Below, in pieces: positions 19,191-27,730 of a stretch of 64,000 nt of DNA (position 1 is its first letter; every line of letters begins with the position of its first letter). The DNA is from Salipiger bermudensis (lineage in GTDB: Bacteria > Pseudomonadota > Alphaproteobacteria > Rhodobacterales > Rhodobacteraceae). The notes below the pieces were generated by a model. That model searched no databases and had not been told where the DNA came from. It saw nothing but the letters and a program-made list of their open reading frames with translations. Position numbers and translations under genes: made by a program. Location: NCBI RefSeq assembly GCF_020171625.1, contig NZ_JAIUZY010000009.1, forward strand, positions 124,001-188,000, written 5' to 3'.

Positions 19191-20048
19191 ATGACGCAAG
19201 ACGATCCCAAGACGCTTGTCTCGACCGACTGGCTGGCGGCCCATCTCAAGGATCCCGACCTGCGCATCCTCGATGCCAGCTGGTTCCTGCCCGGGTCCGA
19301 GCGCGATGCGAAGGCGGAATACGCGGCCGCCCACATTCCCGGCGCGCGCTATTTCGACATCGACGATGTCAGCGACAACCGCTCCGAGCTGCCCCACATG
19401 GTGCCCCCCGTCGAGAAGTTCATGTCGCGGCTGCGCGCCATGGGCGTGGGCGACGGCCATCAGGTCGTGGTCTATGACAGCCAGGGGCTGTTCTCGGCGG
19501 CACGCGTGTGGTGGCTGTTCAAGCTGATGGGCCAGAGCGATATCGCGGTGCTCGACGGCGGCCTGCCGAAATGGCAGGCGGAAGCCCGCGAGACCGAGGA
19601 CCTGCCGCCGGTGATCCGCGACCGCCACATGACCGTGCGGCGCCAGAACCAGCTGGTGAAGGACGTGACGCAGGTCTCGGCCGCCGCCAAGCTGCAGGAC
19701 ACCGAGATCCTCGACGCCCGCGCTCCGGACCGCTTTCGCGGCGAGGTCCCCGAGCCGCGCCCCGGCCTGCGCGCCGGCCACATTCCGGGCTCGAAGAACA
19801 TCCCCTACGCCACGCTGCTGAACGACGACGGCACCCTGAAGTCGCCCGAGGCGCTGCGCGCGGTGTTCGAGGCCGCCGGGGTGGATCTCGGCAAGCCGGC
19901 GATTACGTCCTGCGGGTCCGGCGTCACCGCCGCCATTCTCAACCTTGCCCTGACCCGCATCGGCAAGGACGACCATTCCCTCTATGACGGGTCGTGGAGC
20001 GAGTGGGGGCAATTCCCCACCCTGCCCGTCGCCACCGGAGAGCACTGA
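19191..20048 (+). CDS. sseA: 3-mercaptopyruvate sulfurtransferase
   Basis: This 285-residue tandem rhodanese protein has an inactive N-terminal rhodanese domain (about 8-135) and a catalytic C-terminal one (about 165-280). The active loop SCGSGVTA carries Cys241. The CGSGVT loop is the mercaptopyruvate type rather than the CRxGxT/R thiosulfate type. It transfers sulfur from 3-mercaptopyruvate to thiols or cyanide. The stop overlaps the start of the aminotransferase gene (TGATG at 20046). Transamination of cysteine would supply mercaptopyruvate, so the pair may act together. Confidence 0.93.
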   Translation: MTQDDPKTLVSTDWLAAHLKDPDLRILDASWFLPGSERDAKAEYAAAHIPGARYFDIDDVSDNRSELPHMVPPVEKFMSRLRAMGVGDGHQVVVYDSQGLFSAARVWWLFKLMGQSDIAVLDGGLPKWQAEARETEDLPPVIRDRHMTVRRQNQLVKDVTQVSAAAKLQDTEILDARAPDRFRGEVPEPRPGLRAGHIPGSKNIPYATLLNDDGTLKSPEALRAVFEAAGVDLGKPAITSCGSGVTAAILNLALTRIGKDDHSLYDGSWSEWGQFPTLPVATGEH

Positions 20049-21232
20049 TGTTCGAGAACCTCAAAGAGCAACCCGCAGACAAGATCCTCGCCCTGATGCA
20101 GGCCTATCGCGAGGACGACCGCGAGCAGAAGATCGACCTCGGCGTCGGCGTCTACAAGGATGCCAGCGGCAACACCCCGATCATGCGCGCCGTCAAGGCC
20201 GCCGAAAAGCAGCTCTGGGAGACCGAGAGCACCAAGGCCTATACCGGCCTTGCCGGCGATCCGGCCTTTGCCGACGCCATGGTCAAGCTGGTGCTGGGCG
20301 ACGCCGTCCCGCGCGAGACCGTGGCCGCTGCGGCGACCCCGGGCGGCACCGGCGCGGTTCGGCAGGCCTTCGACCTGATCCGCATGGCCAACCCCAAGGC
20401 CCGCGTCTTCGTGTCGGACCCGACCTGGCCGAACCACCTGTCGATCCTCAAGCACATGGGCATCGAGTTCACCTCCTACCGCTATTTCGACAACGAGACC
20501 CGCTCGGTCGATTTCGCCGGCATGATCGCCGACCTGCATCAGGTGATGCCGGGCGACGTGGTCCTGCTGCACGGCTGCTGCCACAACCCCACCGGCGCCA
20601 ACCTCAACATCCCGCAGTGGAAGGCCGTGATCGAGCTGCTGCTCGAGCGCGAGGCGGTGCCGATGATCGACATCGCCTACCAGGGCTTCGGCGACGGGCT
20701 CGATGCCGATGCCGAGGGCGTGCGGATGGTGGTCGAGAAGATGCCGGAAGTGCTGATCGCCGCGAGCTGCTCGAAGAATTTCGGCATCTACCGCGAGCGC
20801 ACCGGCCTGCTGATGGCGGTGAGCAAGGATGCCGGCCAGCGCAAGCTCAACCAAGACAGCCTGAACTACCTGAACCGGCAGAACTTCTCCTTCCCGCCGG
20901 ATCACGGCGCACGGCTGGTCACCATGGTGCTCAGCGACGAGGAGCTGCGCGCCGACTGGGCGGCGGAGCTGGAAGAGGTGCGCAACTCGATGCTGGGACT
21001 GCGCCAGCAACTGGCCTCGGAACTGCAGCGCCTGTCGGGCTCGGACCGGTTCGGCTTCCTCGCCCAGCACCGCGGCATGTTCTCGCGCCTCGGCGCGACG
21101 CCCGAGCAGGTCGAGACCCTGCGTCGCGATCACGGCATCTACATGGTGGGCGACTCGCGGCTCAACATCGCCGGTCTCAACAAGACCTCGGTGCCGATCC
21201 TCGCGGAAGCCATCGTCAAATCCGGGATCTGA
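20048..21232 (+). CDS. Aromatic-amino-acid / aspartate aminotransferase (TyrB-like)
   Basis: This 394-residue PLP enzyme belongs to the class I aminotransferases of the AspC/TyrB branch. Visible are SDPTWPNH, HNPTGANL (Asn180-Pro-Thr-Gly), the PLP tyrosine region IDIAYQGFGDG, Lys243 in SCSKNFGIYRERTG and a substrate-carboxylate Arg near the C-terminus (SRLNIAGL). It likely transaminates aromatic amino acids, possibly aspartate or cysteine. It is translationally coupled to sseA by a 1-nt overlap. An upstream in-frame ATG inside sseA (19994) was discarded. A GC-rich hairpin follows the stop. Confidence 0.92.
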   Translation: MFENLKEQPADKILALMQAYREDDREQKIDLGVGVYKDASGNTPIMRAVKAAEKQLWETESTKAYTGLAGDPAFADAMVKLVLGDAVPRETVAAAATPGGTGAVRQAFDLIRMANPKARVFVSDPTWPNHLSILKHMGIEFTSYRYFDNETRSVDFAGMIADLHQVMPGDVVLLHGCCHNPTGANLNIPQWKAVIELLLEREAVPMIDIAYQGFGDGLDADAEGVRMVVEKMPEVLIAASCSKNFGIYRERTGLLMAVSKDAGQRKLNQDSLNYLNRQNFSFPPDHGARLVTMVLSDEELRADWAAELEEVRNSMLGLRQQLASELQRLSGSDRFGFLAQHRGMFSRLGATPEQVETLRRDHGIYMVGDSRLNIAGLNKTSVPILAEAIVKSGI

Positions 21233-21252
21233 TCCCTTTTCAGATAAGCGGC

Positions 21253-21272
21253 GCGGGGCCTTTGGGCCCCGC
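21253..21272 (+). terminator. GC-rich hairpin after the aminotransferase gene
   Basis: The perfect stem GCGGGGCC/GGCCCCGC with TTTG loop lies 20 nt after the stop. No T-tract follows, so termination is uncertain. Confidence 0.5.
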
Positions 21273-21357
21273 CCATGCTGTCTCGCCGCCGGGGCTTTGC
21301 CCGTCGTCTCGGCGCTTCTGGTCGGTGTGACGCCTCTGTTTCGGCCCGGTTCGCGTG

Positions 21358-21702
21358 TCAGCCATGCTCGGCCAGGCTGTCCTGCGGCGCCTCGGCCCGG
21401 TCCTCCATGCCGTAATCGCGCAGCACGTGGCAGACCCGCAGGCGGTAGCCCTCGAAGATCTCCTCCCGCCCCTTGCGCTGCGCGCCGCGATGCGCCGTCA
21501 ACGCGCGCCAGCGCTGCACCGCCGCCTCGTCCTCGAAGAAGCTGATCGAGAGCAGCTTGCCGGGATTGGTCAGGCTTTCGAAGCGCTCGACCGAGATAAA
21601 CCCCTCGACCTGTTCGACCAGCGGCCGCATTGCGGCGGCGATGTCGAGATAGGCCTCGCGTTTGCCCTCGGCGGGGGTGACTTCGAAGATGATGGCGATC
21701 AT
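21358..21702 (-). CDS. Antibiotic biosynthesis monooxygenase (ABM) domain protein
   Basis: This 114-residue protein has a dimeric ferredoxin-like ABM fold (about 1-95: MIAIIFEVTPAEGKREAYL, VEQVEGFISVERFES, SISFFEDEAAVQRWR). The pattern of Phe/Trp residues is typical, followed by a short polar C-terminal tail. Members include quinol monooxygenases and heme-degrading enzymes, but many have no known activity. The start is the ATG at 21702, inside a much longer open frame that is not coding upstream. It is divergent from deoC. Confidence 0.85.
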   Translation of the reverse strand: MIAIIFEVTPAEGKREAYLDIAAAMRPLVEQVEGFISVERFESLTNPGKLLSISFFEDEAAVQRWRALTAHRGAQRKGREEIFEGYRLRVCHVLRDYGMEDRAEAPQDSLAEHG

Positions 21703-21773
21703 GGCGGTCCTCCGTTTGGCGCAGTCTGGCGCGATCCACCCGGCGGGCCAAGGGGCTGGCAGCGCCGGTGTTC

Positions 21774-21800
21774 GAGTATTTGCAACGTAGAGAAGACAGG
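21774..21800 (+). repeat. Dispersed intergenic repeat, copy B
   Basis: This segment reads GAGTATTTGCAACGTAGAGA followed by AGACAGG. It matches copy A near 10243 over nearly its whole length. It lies in the intergenic region between the divergent ABM gene and deoC. Confidence 0.65.
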
Positions 21801-21900
21801 AGCCCGCGCCCATGGCAGAGGGGGCGCTTCGCGGTAACGTCACGGCCTCCCTTGCCTGCGCCATGGGGGCGTGCGACGGTCCGCACTGGAGGACCCAGAC

Positions 21901-22896
21901 ATGCTTGAGACCACCGAGGCGCCGATGACCGTGACCCACCTGCCGCAGACGCTGGAGCCCCGCAATCCGGGAATGCCGCTCGAAATGGAGCGGGTGATGC
22001 GCGTCCGCGCCAACCGCTCGGCGATCGAGCGCCGCGCCGCGAGCCTGCCGGGCCGGCGCAGCCTCAAGAAGGACTTCCAGGCCGCGTGGCTGGCCCGCGC
22101 CATTTCCTGCATCGATCTGACCACGCTGGCCGGCGACGACACGCCGGGCCGGGTGGCGCGGCTCTGCGCCAAGGCGAAACAGCCGGTGCGCGAGGATCTG
22201 CTCGCGGCGCTCGGGCTCGAGGGACTGACCACCGGCGCGGTCTGCGTCTACCACGACATGATCGCCCCCGCGGTGCAGGCGCTCGAGGGCAGCGGCATCC
22301 CGGTGGCGGCGGTCTCGACCGGCTTTCCCGCCGGGCTCTCCCCCTTCCCGCTGCGGGTCGCCGAGATCGGCGAGAGCGTCAAGGCCGGCGCCCGCGAGAT
22401 CGACATCGTGATCTCGCGCCGACTGGTGCTGACCGGCGACTGGGAGGGGCTTTACGACGAGATGCGCCAGTTCCGCGAGGCCTGCGGCGAGGCGCATGTG
22501 AAGGCGATCCTCGCCACCGGCGAGCTCGGCACGCTGCAGAACGTCGCCCGCGCCTCGATGGTGTGCATGATGGCCGGCGCCGATTTCATCAAGACCTCCA
22601 CCGGCAAGGAAGGCGTCAACGCCACCCTGCCCGTCAGCCTGGTGATGATGCGGGCGATCCGCGAGTACTACGAGGAGACGGGATACCGGGTCGGCTACAA
22701 GCCCGCCGGCGGCATCTCGAAGGCCAAGGATGCGCTCACCTATCTCGCGCTGGTCAAGGAAGAGCTTGGCGACCGCTGGCTGCGCCCGGACCTGTTCCGC
22801 TTCGGCGCCTCGAGCCTGCTGGGCGACATCGAGCGCCAGCTTGAGCATCATGTCACCGGCGCCTATTCCGCCAGCTGGCGCCACGCGATCGCCTGA
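21901..22896 (+). CDS. deoC: Deoxyribose-phosphate aldolase
   Basis: This 331-residue aldolase cleaves 2-deoxyribose-5-phosphate to glyceraldehyde-3-phosphate and acetaldehyde during deoxynucleoside use. Schiff-base Lys231 lies in DFIKTSTGK and the second lysine K267 in GYKPAGGI. VSTGFPAG and EIDIVISRR are also conserved. It carries about 60 extra N-terminal residues compared with short bacterial DeoC, as in the eukaryote-like and alphaproteobacterial form. A GGAGG ribosome-binding site precedes the ATG at 21901. It lies upstream of a nucleoside-type ABC transporter operon, which fits a shared catabolic role. Confidence 0.94.
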   Translation: MLETTEAPMTVTHLPQTLEPRNPGMPLEMERVMRVRANRSAIERRAASLPGRRSLKKDFQAAWLARAISCIDLTTLAGDDTPGRVARLCAKAKQPVREDLLAALGLEGLTTGAVCVYHDMIAPAVQALEGSGIPVAAVSTGFPAGLSPFPLRVAEIGESVKAGAREIDIVISRRLVLTGDWEGLYDEMRQFREACGEAHVKAILATGELGTLQNVARASMVCMMAGADFIKTSTGKEGVNATLPVSLVMMRAIREYYEETGYRVGYKPAGGISKAKDALTYLALVKEELGDRWLRPDLFRFGASSLLGDIERQLEHHVTGAYSASWRHAIA

Positions 22897-22907
22897 CGCC
22901 CGGATGG

Positions 22908-22928
22908 GGTGCCTGTTTTGCAGGCACC
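22908..22928. terminator. Hairpin after deoC
   Basis: The perfect 8-bp stem GGTGCCTG/CAGGCACC with TTTTG loop lies 11 nt after the deoC stop. There is no T-tract. It may limit read-through into the ABC operon. Confidence 0.5.
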
Positions 22929-23017
22929 TGACGGCGCAGATGATTACCCGGCACGCAGTTTGCGCGGTCTGCCGCGCTTCTTGCTTTGCCAAGGGCCCCC
23001 GAAACGCTTACCGTCCG

Positions 23018-23042
23018 GTCAAAATTTAGACGAACGCTCAAA
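23018..23042. promoter_or_regulatory. Inverted-repeat region upstream of the BMP transporter operon
   Basis: GTC-AAAATTTA-GAC (23018-23031) pairs at six of seven positions and overlaps a second degenerate repeat TTTAGACG-AACGCTCAAA. It lies 20-40 nt before the start codon of the transporter operon, where a repressor operator would be expected. Confidence 0.35.
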
Positions 23043-23060
23043 CCAACGCCAGGGGACCCC

Positions 23061-24092
23061 ATGACCGACAGACGCACGCTTCTCACCCAGTTCAGCCGCC
23101 GCCGGATGCTCATGGGAACGGCCGGTTTCGCAGCGGCCGCGGGCGCCGGCGTGCTGCCCTCGCGCCTGCTGGCGCAGGAGCCGATTGCGGTCGCGGGGAT
23201 CTACACCGTGCCGGTGGAGCAGCAATGGGTGAGCCGCATCCACGTCGCCGCCGAGGCCGCGAAGGCGGCCGGCCAGATCAGCTACAGCTTCTCGGAAAAC
23301 ACCGCCAACACTGACTATCCGCGCGTCATGCGCGAATATGCCGAGGCCGGTGCCAAGCTCATCGTCGGCGAGATCTTCGGCGTCGAGCAGGAGGCCCGCG
23401 AGGTGGTGCTCGACTATCCCGACACCGCCTTCCTGATGGGCTCGTCCTTCATGCCGGACCCGGCCTATCCGAACCTCGCGGTGTTCGACAACTACATCCA
23501 GGATGCCTCGTATCTCTCGGGCATCATCGCGGGTGCTCTGACCGAAACCGGCAATATCGGCATGGTCGGCGGCTTCCCGATCCCGGAGGTGAACCGTCTG
23601 ATGCACGCCTTCATGGCAGGCGTCCGCGAAACCGCCCCCGAGGCCAGCTTCCAGGTCAGCTTCATCGGCTCGTGGTTCGATCCGCCCAAGGCCAAGGAGA
23701 CCGCCTTCGCGATGATCGAGAACGGCGCCGACCTGCTCTATGCCGAGCGCTTCGGGGTCTCGGACGCGGCGCAGGAGCAGGGCGTTCTCGCCATCGGCAA
23801 CGTCATCGACACGCAGCCCGACTACCCCGACACCGTTGCCGCCTCGGCGCTGTGGCATTTCGAGCCGACCCTGCAGGCGGCGCTCGCCCGGGTGGCCGAT
23901 GGCAGCTTCGAGGCCGACAATTACGGCGTCTACAGCTTCATGAAGGAAGGCGGCTGCTCGCTGGCGCCGCTCGGCACCTTCGAGGGCAAGGTCCCGCAGG
24001 CGGCGCTCGACCTCGTGGCCGAGAAGGAGGCCGCCATCAAGGCGGGCGAGTTTACCGTCGAGATCGACGACAGCGAGCCTACCTCCTCCTGA
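23061..24092 (+). CDS. BMP-family ABC transporter substrate-binding protein (nucleoside/purine type)
   Basis: This 343-residue periplasmic binding protein belongs to the PnrA/Med (BMP) family. The N-terminus carries a twin-arginine motif, SRRRML around residues 12-17, then a hydrophobic AGFAAAAGAGV and cleavage near LLAQE, so Tat export is likely. The mature protein keeps BMP hallmarks (IYTVPVEQQWVSRIH, YSGIIAG-like YLSGIIAG, GMVGGFPIPEVNR). The ligand is probably a nucleoside, purine or pyrimidine. AGGGGA precedes the ATG at 23061. It is the first gene of a five-gene operon; its stop overlaps the ATPase start. Confidence 0.92.
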   Translation: MTDRRTLLTQFSRRRMLMGTAGFAAAAGAGVLPSRLLAQEPIAVAGIYTVPVEQQWVSRIHVAAEAAKAAGQISYSFSENTANTDYPRVMREYAEAGAKLIVGEIFGVEQEAREVVLDYPDTAFLMGSSFMPDPAYPNLAVFDNYIQDASYLSGIIAGALTETGNIGMVGGFPIPEVNRLMHAFMAGVRETAPEASFQVSFIGSWFDPPKAKETAFAMIENGADLLYAERFGVSDAAQEQGVLAIGNVIDTQPDYPDTVAASALWHFEPTLQAALARVADGSFEADNYGVYSFMKEGGCSLAPLGTFEGKVPQAALDLVAEKEAAIKAGEFTVEIDDSEPTSS

Positions 24093-25633
24093 TGACTTTG
24101 CAAGACACGGCGCGGGACGAGACCGTCCTGCGCCTTTCCGGAATCACCAAACGCTTCGGTGCGCTCACCGCCAACGACGCGATCAGCTTTTCGCTGGCGA
24201 AGGGCGAGGTCGTGGCGCTGCTGGGGGAGAACGGCGCCGGCAAGACCACGCTGATGAACATCCTCTTCGGCCATTACACCGCCGATGCGGGCGAGGTCGA
24301 GGTGTTCGGACAGGCCTTGCCGCCGGGCCAGCCCGGCGCGGCGCTGGCCGCGGGCGTGGGCATGGTGCACCAGCATTTCACCCTCGCCGACAACATGACC
24401 GTGCTCGAGAACGTGCTGCTCGGCACAGGGTCGCTCTGGTCCCCCGGCCTCGGCAAGCCCGCCGCGCGGCGCAGGCTGCAGGCGCTGTCCGAGGATTTCG
24501 GCCTCAGGGTCGACCCCGACGCGCGCGTGGCCGAGCTCTCGGTGGGCGAGCGTCAGCGGGTCGAAATCCTCAAGGCGCTCTACCGCGACGCCCGCGTCCT
24601 GATCCTCGACGAGCCCACCGCGGTGCTGACGCCGCAGGAGGCCGACGCGCTGTTCCTCACCCTGCGCAGGATGGTGGCGCAGGGCCTGTCGGTGATCTTC
24701 ATCTCGCACAAGCTGCACGAGGTCATGGCGATCTCGTCGCGGGTGCTGGTGTTGCGCCACGGCAAGCTCGTGGGGGAGGTGGCGACCCACGACACCGACC
24801 GCCACCAGCTCGCCACGCTGATGGTGGGCGCCGAGATCACCGCCCCCGCCCCCGCCGAGGCCCGCCCCGGCGCAGTGCTGATGCGGCTGGCGGGGCTGAG
24901 CACCACGCCGCAGGGCAACCGACCCGGCCTGCGCGGCATCGATCTCGATATCAAGGCGGGCCAGATCCTCGGCGTCGCCGGGGTCTCCGGCAACGGCCAG
25001 GGCGCCCTCGCCGACCTGGTCTCCGGCGTCACGAGCCCGTCGGAAGGCAGGCTCGAGATCGCCGGCGACCGGGTCGAGGGCTGGAACCCGCGCGCCGCCC
25101 TCGCCGCCGGGATCGGCCGCATCCCGGAGGATCGCCACCGCACGGGCACGGTGGCCGATTTCACCCTCACCGAGAACGCGGTTCTGGAAAGCTACCGCGA
25201 CGCGCCCAATGCCCGCGCCGGCTGGATGAACTGGTCCGCCGCCCGCCGGACCACCGAGGCACTCATTGCCAAGTACGACGTGCGCTGCCCCGGTTCCGAG
25301 GCCCGCATCCGCCTGCTTTCCGGCGGCAACATGCAAAAGCTGATCCTCGGTCGCGTGCTCGAGGCCGCGCCGCGCATCATCCTCGCCAACCAGCCGGTGC
25401 GCGGGCTCGACATCGGCGCCGTCACCTACGTGCAGGAACAGCTCATCGCCGCCCGCGACGCCGGCGCCGCGGTGCTGCTGATCTCCGAGGATCTCGACGA
25501 GATCCTCACCCTCTCCGACGTGATCCGGGTGATCTCCGACGGCCGCCTGTCGCCGGAATTCGCCCGCGGTGAGAAGACCCCGGCAGAACTGGGCCAGTGG
25601 ATGGCCGGACAGGGCTTCGATCATGCCGCCTGA
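24092..25633 (+). CDS. ABC transporter ATPase, tandem NBD (nucleoside/purine uptake)
   Basis: This 513-residue protein carries two nucleotide-binding domains. The first (about 10-240) has Walker A GENGAGKTT, a signature degenerate to LSVGERQRVEILKAL, and Walker B VLILDEPTAVL. The second (about 260-510) has a degenerate A loop (GVSGNGQG), LSGGNMQKLILGRVL, and the Walker B region RIILANQPVRGLD in which the catalytic Glu is replaced by Gln. Such asymmetric double-NBD proteins are normal for the sugar/nucleoside (YufO/RbsA-like) class. It energises the two following permeases. The start overlaps the stop of the binding-protein gene (TGATG). Confidence 0.93.
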   Translation: MTLQDTARDETVLRLSGITKRFGALTANDAISFSLAKGEVVALLGENGAGKTTLMNILFGHYTADAGEVEVFGQALPPGQPGAALAAGVGMVHQHFTLADNMTVLENVLLGTGSLWSPGLGKPAARRRLQALSEDFGLRVDPDARVAELSVGERQRVEILKALYRDARVLILDEPTAVLTPQEADALFLTLRRMVAQGLSVIFISHKLHEVMAISSRVLVLRHGKLVGEVATHDTDRHQLATLMVGAEITAPAPAEARPGAVLMRLAGLSTTPQGNRPGLRGIDLDIKAGQILGVAGVSGNGQGALADLVSGVTSPSEGRLEIAGDRVEGWNPRAALAAGIGRIPEDRHRTGTVADFTLTENAVLESYRDAPNARAGWMNWSAARRTTEALIAKYDVRCPGSEARIRLLSGGNMQKLILGRVLEAAPRIILANQPVRGLDIGAVTYVQEQLIAARDAGAAVLLISEDLDEILTLSDVIRVISDGRLSPEFARGEKTPAELGQWMAGQGFDHAA

Positions 25634-25657
25634 CCTCCTCCACCGCAGACCGAGGCC

Positions 25658-25709
25658 CCTGTCTTCTTCTGGCCAGAAATATCCCGGGGGTCCGGGGGCA
25701 GCGCCCCCG
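25658..25709 (-). repeat. Dispersed intergenic repeat, copy C
   Basis: Read on the minus strand this contains GGGATATTTCTGGCCAGAAG followed by AAGACAGG, and the palindrome GGGGGC-AGC-GCCCCC at 25694-25708. It interrupts the ABC operon between ATPase and first permease, leaving a 105-bp gap. Confidence 0.65.
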
Positions 25710-25738
25710 TTCCATCCCTACCGCCAGGTACAACACTG

Positions 25739-26785
25739 ATGCGACTAGACCCCATCGCCGCCCCCACCCCTGCGCGCACGCTGGGCCTGCCGGCGCTCGC
25801 CATTCTCGCCACCATCGCCCTCGCGGCGGCACTTGCCGCCATCGCCGGCGCCAACCCGCTCGAGACCTTCGGCCTGATCGTCAAGGGCGCCGTGGGCTCG
25901 AAATTCGCCACGCTCGAGACCTTGAACCGCGCCACGCCGCTGATCTTCACCGGCCTCGCCGTGGCCACCGCCTTCCGCGCCCGGCTGTGGAACATCGGCG
26001 CCGAGGCGCAGCTCTATGCCGGCGCGCTGATGACCGTGGTGATCGGCACCCAGCTGGGTCTGCCCGGCCCGCTGGCGCTGCCGCTGATGGCGCTCGGCGC
26101 CATCGTGGCAGGCGCGCTGGTGCTGCTCGGCCCGGTGCTGCTCAAGACCCGGCTCGGGGTCGACGAGGTGGTCACCACGCTGCTGCTCAACTTCATCATG
26201 GCGCTGTTCATCTCCTATCTGCTCGAGGGCCCGCTGAAGGACCCGATGGGCATGGGCTGGCCGAAATCCCCCGCCCTGCCCCGCGACGCCCGCCTGCCGC
26301 GCCTCGTTGAGGGGCTGCGGCTGCACTGGGGCTTCGCGCTGGCGCTGATCTGCGCTCTGGGCGTCTGGGTCATGCAGACCCGCACCACGCTCGGCTACGA
26401 GATCCGCGCCGTGGGGCAGAACCCGCAGGCGGCGCGCTTCGCCGGCATCCCGGTGGGCCGGGTGCTGATCAAGACAGCGCTGATCTCCGGCGGGCTCGCG
26501 GCGCTGGCGGGCTTTTCCGAGGTCGCCGGGCTCAAGGGCAACCTGACCTCCGACCTGAGCCCCGATTTCGGCTATACCGGCATCATCGTCGCCATGCTGG
26601 CGCTGCTGCACCCGCTCGGCGTGGTGGTCTCGGCGCTCTTCGTGGCGGGCATCTTCGTCGGCTCCGACAGCATGTCGCGCGCCGCCGAGGTGCCGACCTA
26701 CATCGCCGACATCCTGCTCGCCGCGGCGTTGCTCTTCATGGTGCTAGCGATCCTTCTCACACGCTACCGGGTGGTGCGCGGATGA
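25739..26785 (+). CDS. ABC transporter permease (nucleoside/purine uptake, YufP-like)
   Basis: This 348-residue inner-membrane permease of the BPD_transp_2 family has about eight to ten hydrophobic segments. Conserved features are LNRATPLIFTGLAVATAFRARLWNIGAEAQLYAG, the cytoplasmic EIRAVGQNPQAARFAGI coupling region and LTRYRVVRG at the C-terminus. It forms a heterodimer with the next gene product. Its stop overlaps the next start by ATGA (26782-26785). Confidence 0.92.
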   Translation: MRLDPIAAPTPARTLGLPALAILATIALAAALAAIAGANPLETFGLIVKGAVGSKFATLETLNRATPLIFTGLAVATAFRARLWNIGAEAQLYAGALMTVVIGTQLGLPGPLALPLMALGAIVAGALVLLGPVLLKTRLGVDEVVTTLLLNFIMALFISYLLEGPLKDPMGMGWPKSPALPRDARLPRLVEGLRLHWGFALALICALGVWVMQTRTTLGYEIRAVGQNPQAARFAGIPVGRVLIKTALISGGLAALAGFSEVAGLKGNLTSDLSPDFGYTGIIVAMLALLHPLGVVVSALFVAGIFVGSDSMSRAAEVPTYIADILLAAALLFMVLAILLTRYRVVRG

Positions 26786-27729
26786 CCGAGATCGTCGATA
26801 TCCTGATCTCCGCCAGCTTCTGGGCGGCGGTGCTGCGCATCGCCTCGCCGCTGATCTTCGCCACCATGGGCGAGCTGATCTGCGAACGCGCCGGCGTGCT
26901 CAACCTCGGCATCGAGGGCATCATGGTGATCGGCGCCTTCGCCGGCTGGATGACCGTCTACGCGGGCGGAGGCCTCTGGACCGGCGTCGCCGTGGCGATG
27001 CTCGCCGGCATGGCCTTCGGCGCGCTGCACGGGCTGCTGACCGTGCCCTTCGGCCTGTCGCAGCACGTGGTGGGCCTCGGCATCACGCTCTTGGCCACCG
27101 CCTCGGCCTACTATGCCTACCGGCTCGCCCTGCCCGAGGTCACCAACCCGCCGCGCATCGCGCCGTTCGAGCCGCTGCACATCCCCGGCCTCTCGGACCT
27201 GCCGTGGCTCGGCGAGGCGCTGTTCTCTCAGACCGCGCTCACCTGGGCCGGCTTCGCCTGCGTGGCGGCGGTCTCGCTGGTGCTCTACCGCACGCCGCTC
27301 GGCCTCGCCCTGCGCGCCGCCGGAGAGAACCCGCACGCGGTCGAGGCGCAGGGCCTGTCGGTCGGCGCGATCCGCATGGGCGCGGTGATCGTGGGCTCGG
27401 GGCTGATGGCGGTGGGCGGCGCCTTCCTGACCATGTCGGCCTTCTCGTCGTTCTTCTTCGAGATGGTCAACGGGCGCGGCTGGATCTGCATCGCGCTGGT
27501 GGTGTTCGGCGCCTGGAAGCCGGGCAAGGCGCTTCTGGGGGCGCTGCTCTTTGCCGGGTTCGACGCGCTTCAGGTGCGGCTGCAGCAGACCGGCATGGGC
27601 CAGGTCGTGCCCTACCAGGTCTTCCTGATGATCCCCTACCTGCTGTCGATCCTCGCCCTGATCCTGATGTCGCGGCGCGCGCAGGTGCCCGCCGCCCTAA
27701 TGACCCCCTTCAACCGCGGAGACCGCTAA
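26782..27729 (+). CDS. ABC transporter permease (nucleoside/purine uptake, YufQ-like)
   Basis: This is the second BPD_transp_2 permease, 315 residues, with features FATMGELICERAGVLNLGIEGIM, the coupling segment LALRAAGENPHAVEAQGL and VFGAWKPGKALLGALLFAG. With the preceding permease, the double ATPase and the Tat-exported BMP protein it makes a complete importer. It is followed after one base by the amidohydrolase start codon, so both are in one operon. Confidence 0.92.
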   Translation: MTEIVDILISASFWAAVLRIASPLIFATMGELICERAGVLNLGIEGIMVIGAFAGWMTVYAGGGLWTGVAVAMLAGMAFGALHGLLTVPFGLSQHVVGLGITLLATASAYYAYRLALPEVTNPPRIAPFEPLHIPGLSDLPWLGEALFSQTALTWAGFACVAAVSLVLYRTPLGLALRAAGENPHAVEAQGLSVGAIRMGAVIVGSGLMAVGGAFLTMSAFSSFFFEMVNGRGWICIALVVFGAWKPGKALLGALLFAGFDALQVRLQQTGMGQVVPYQVFLMIPYLLSILALILMSRRAQVPAALMTPFNRGDR

Positions 27730-27730
27730 C

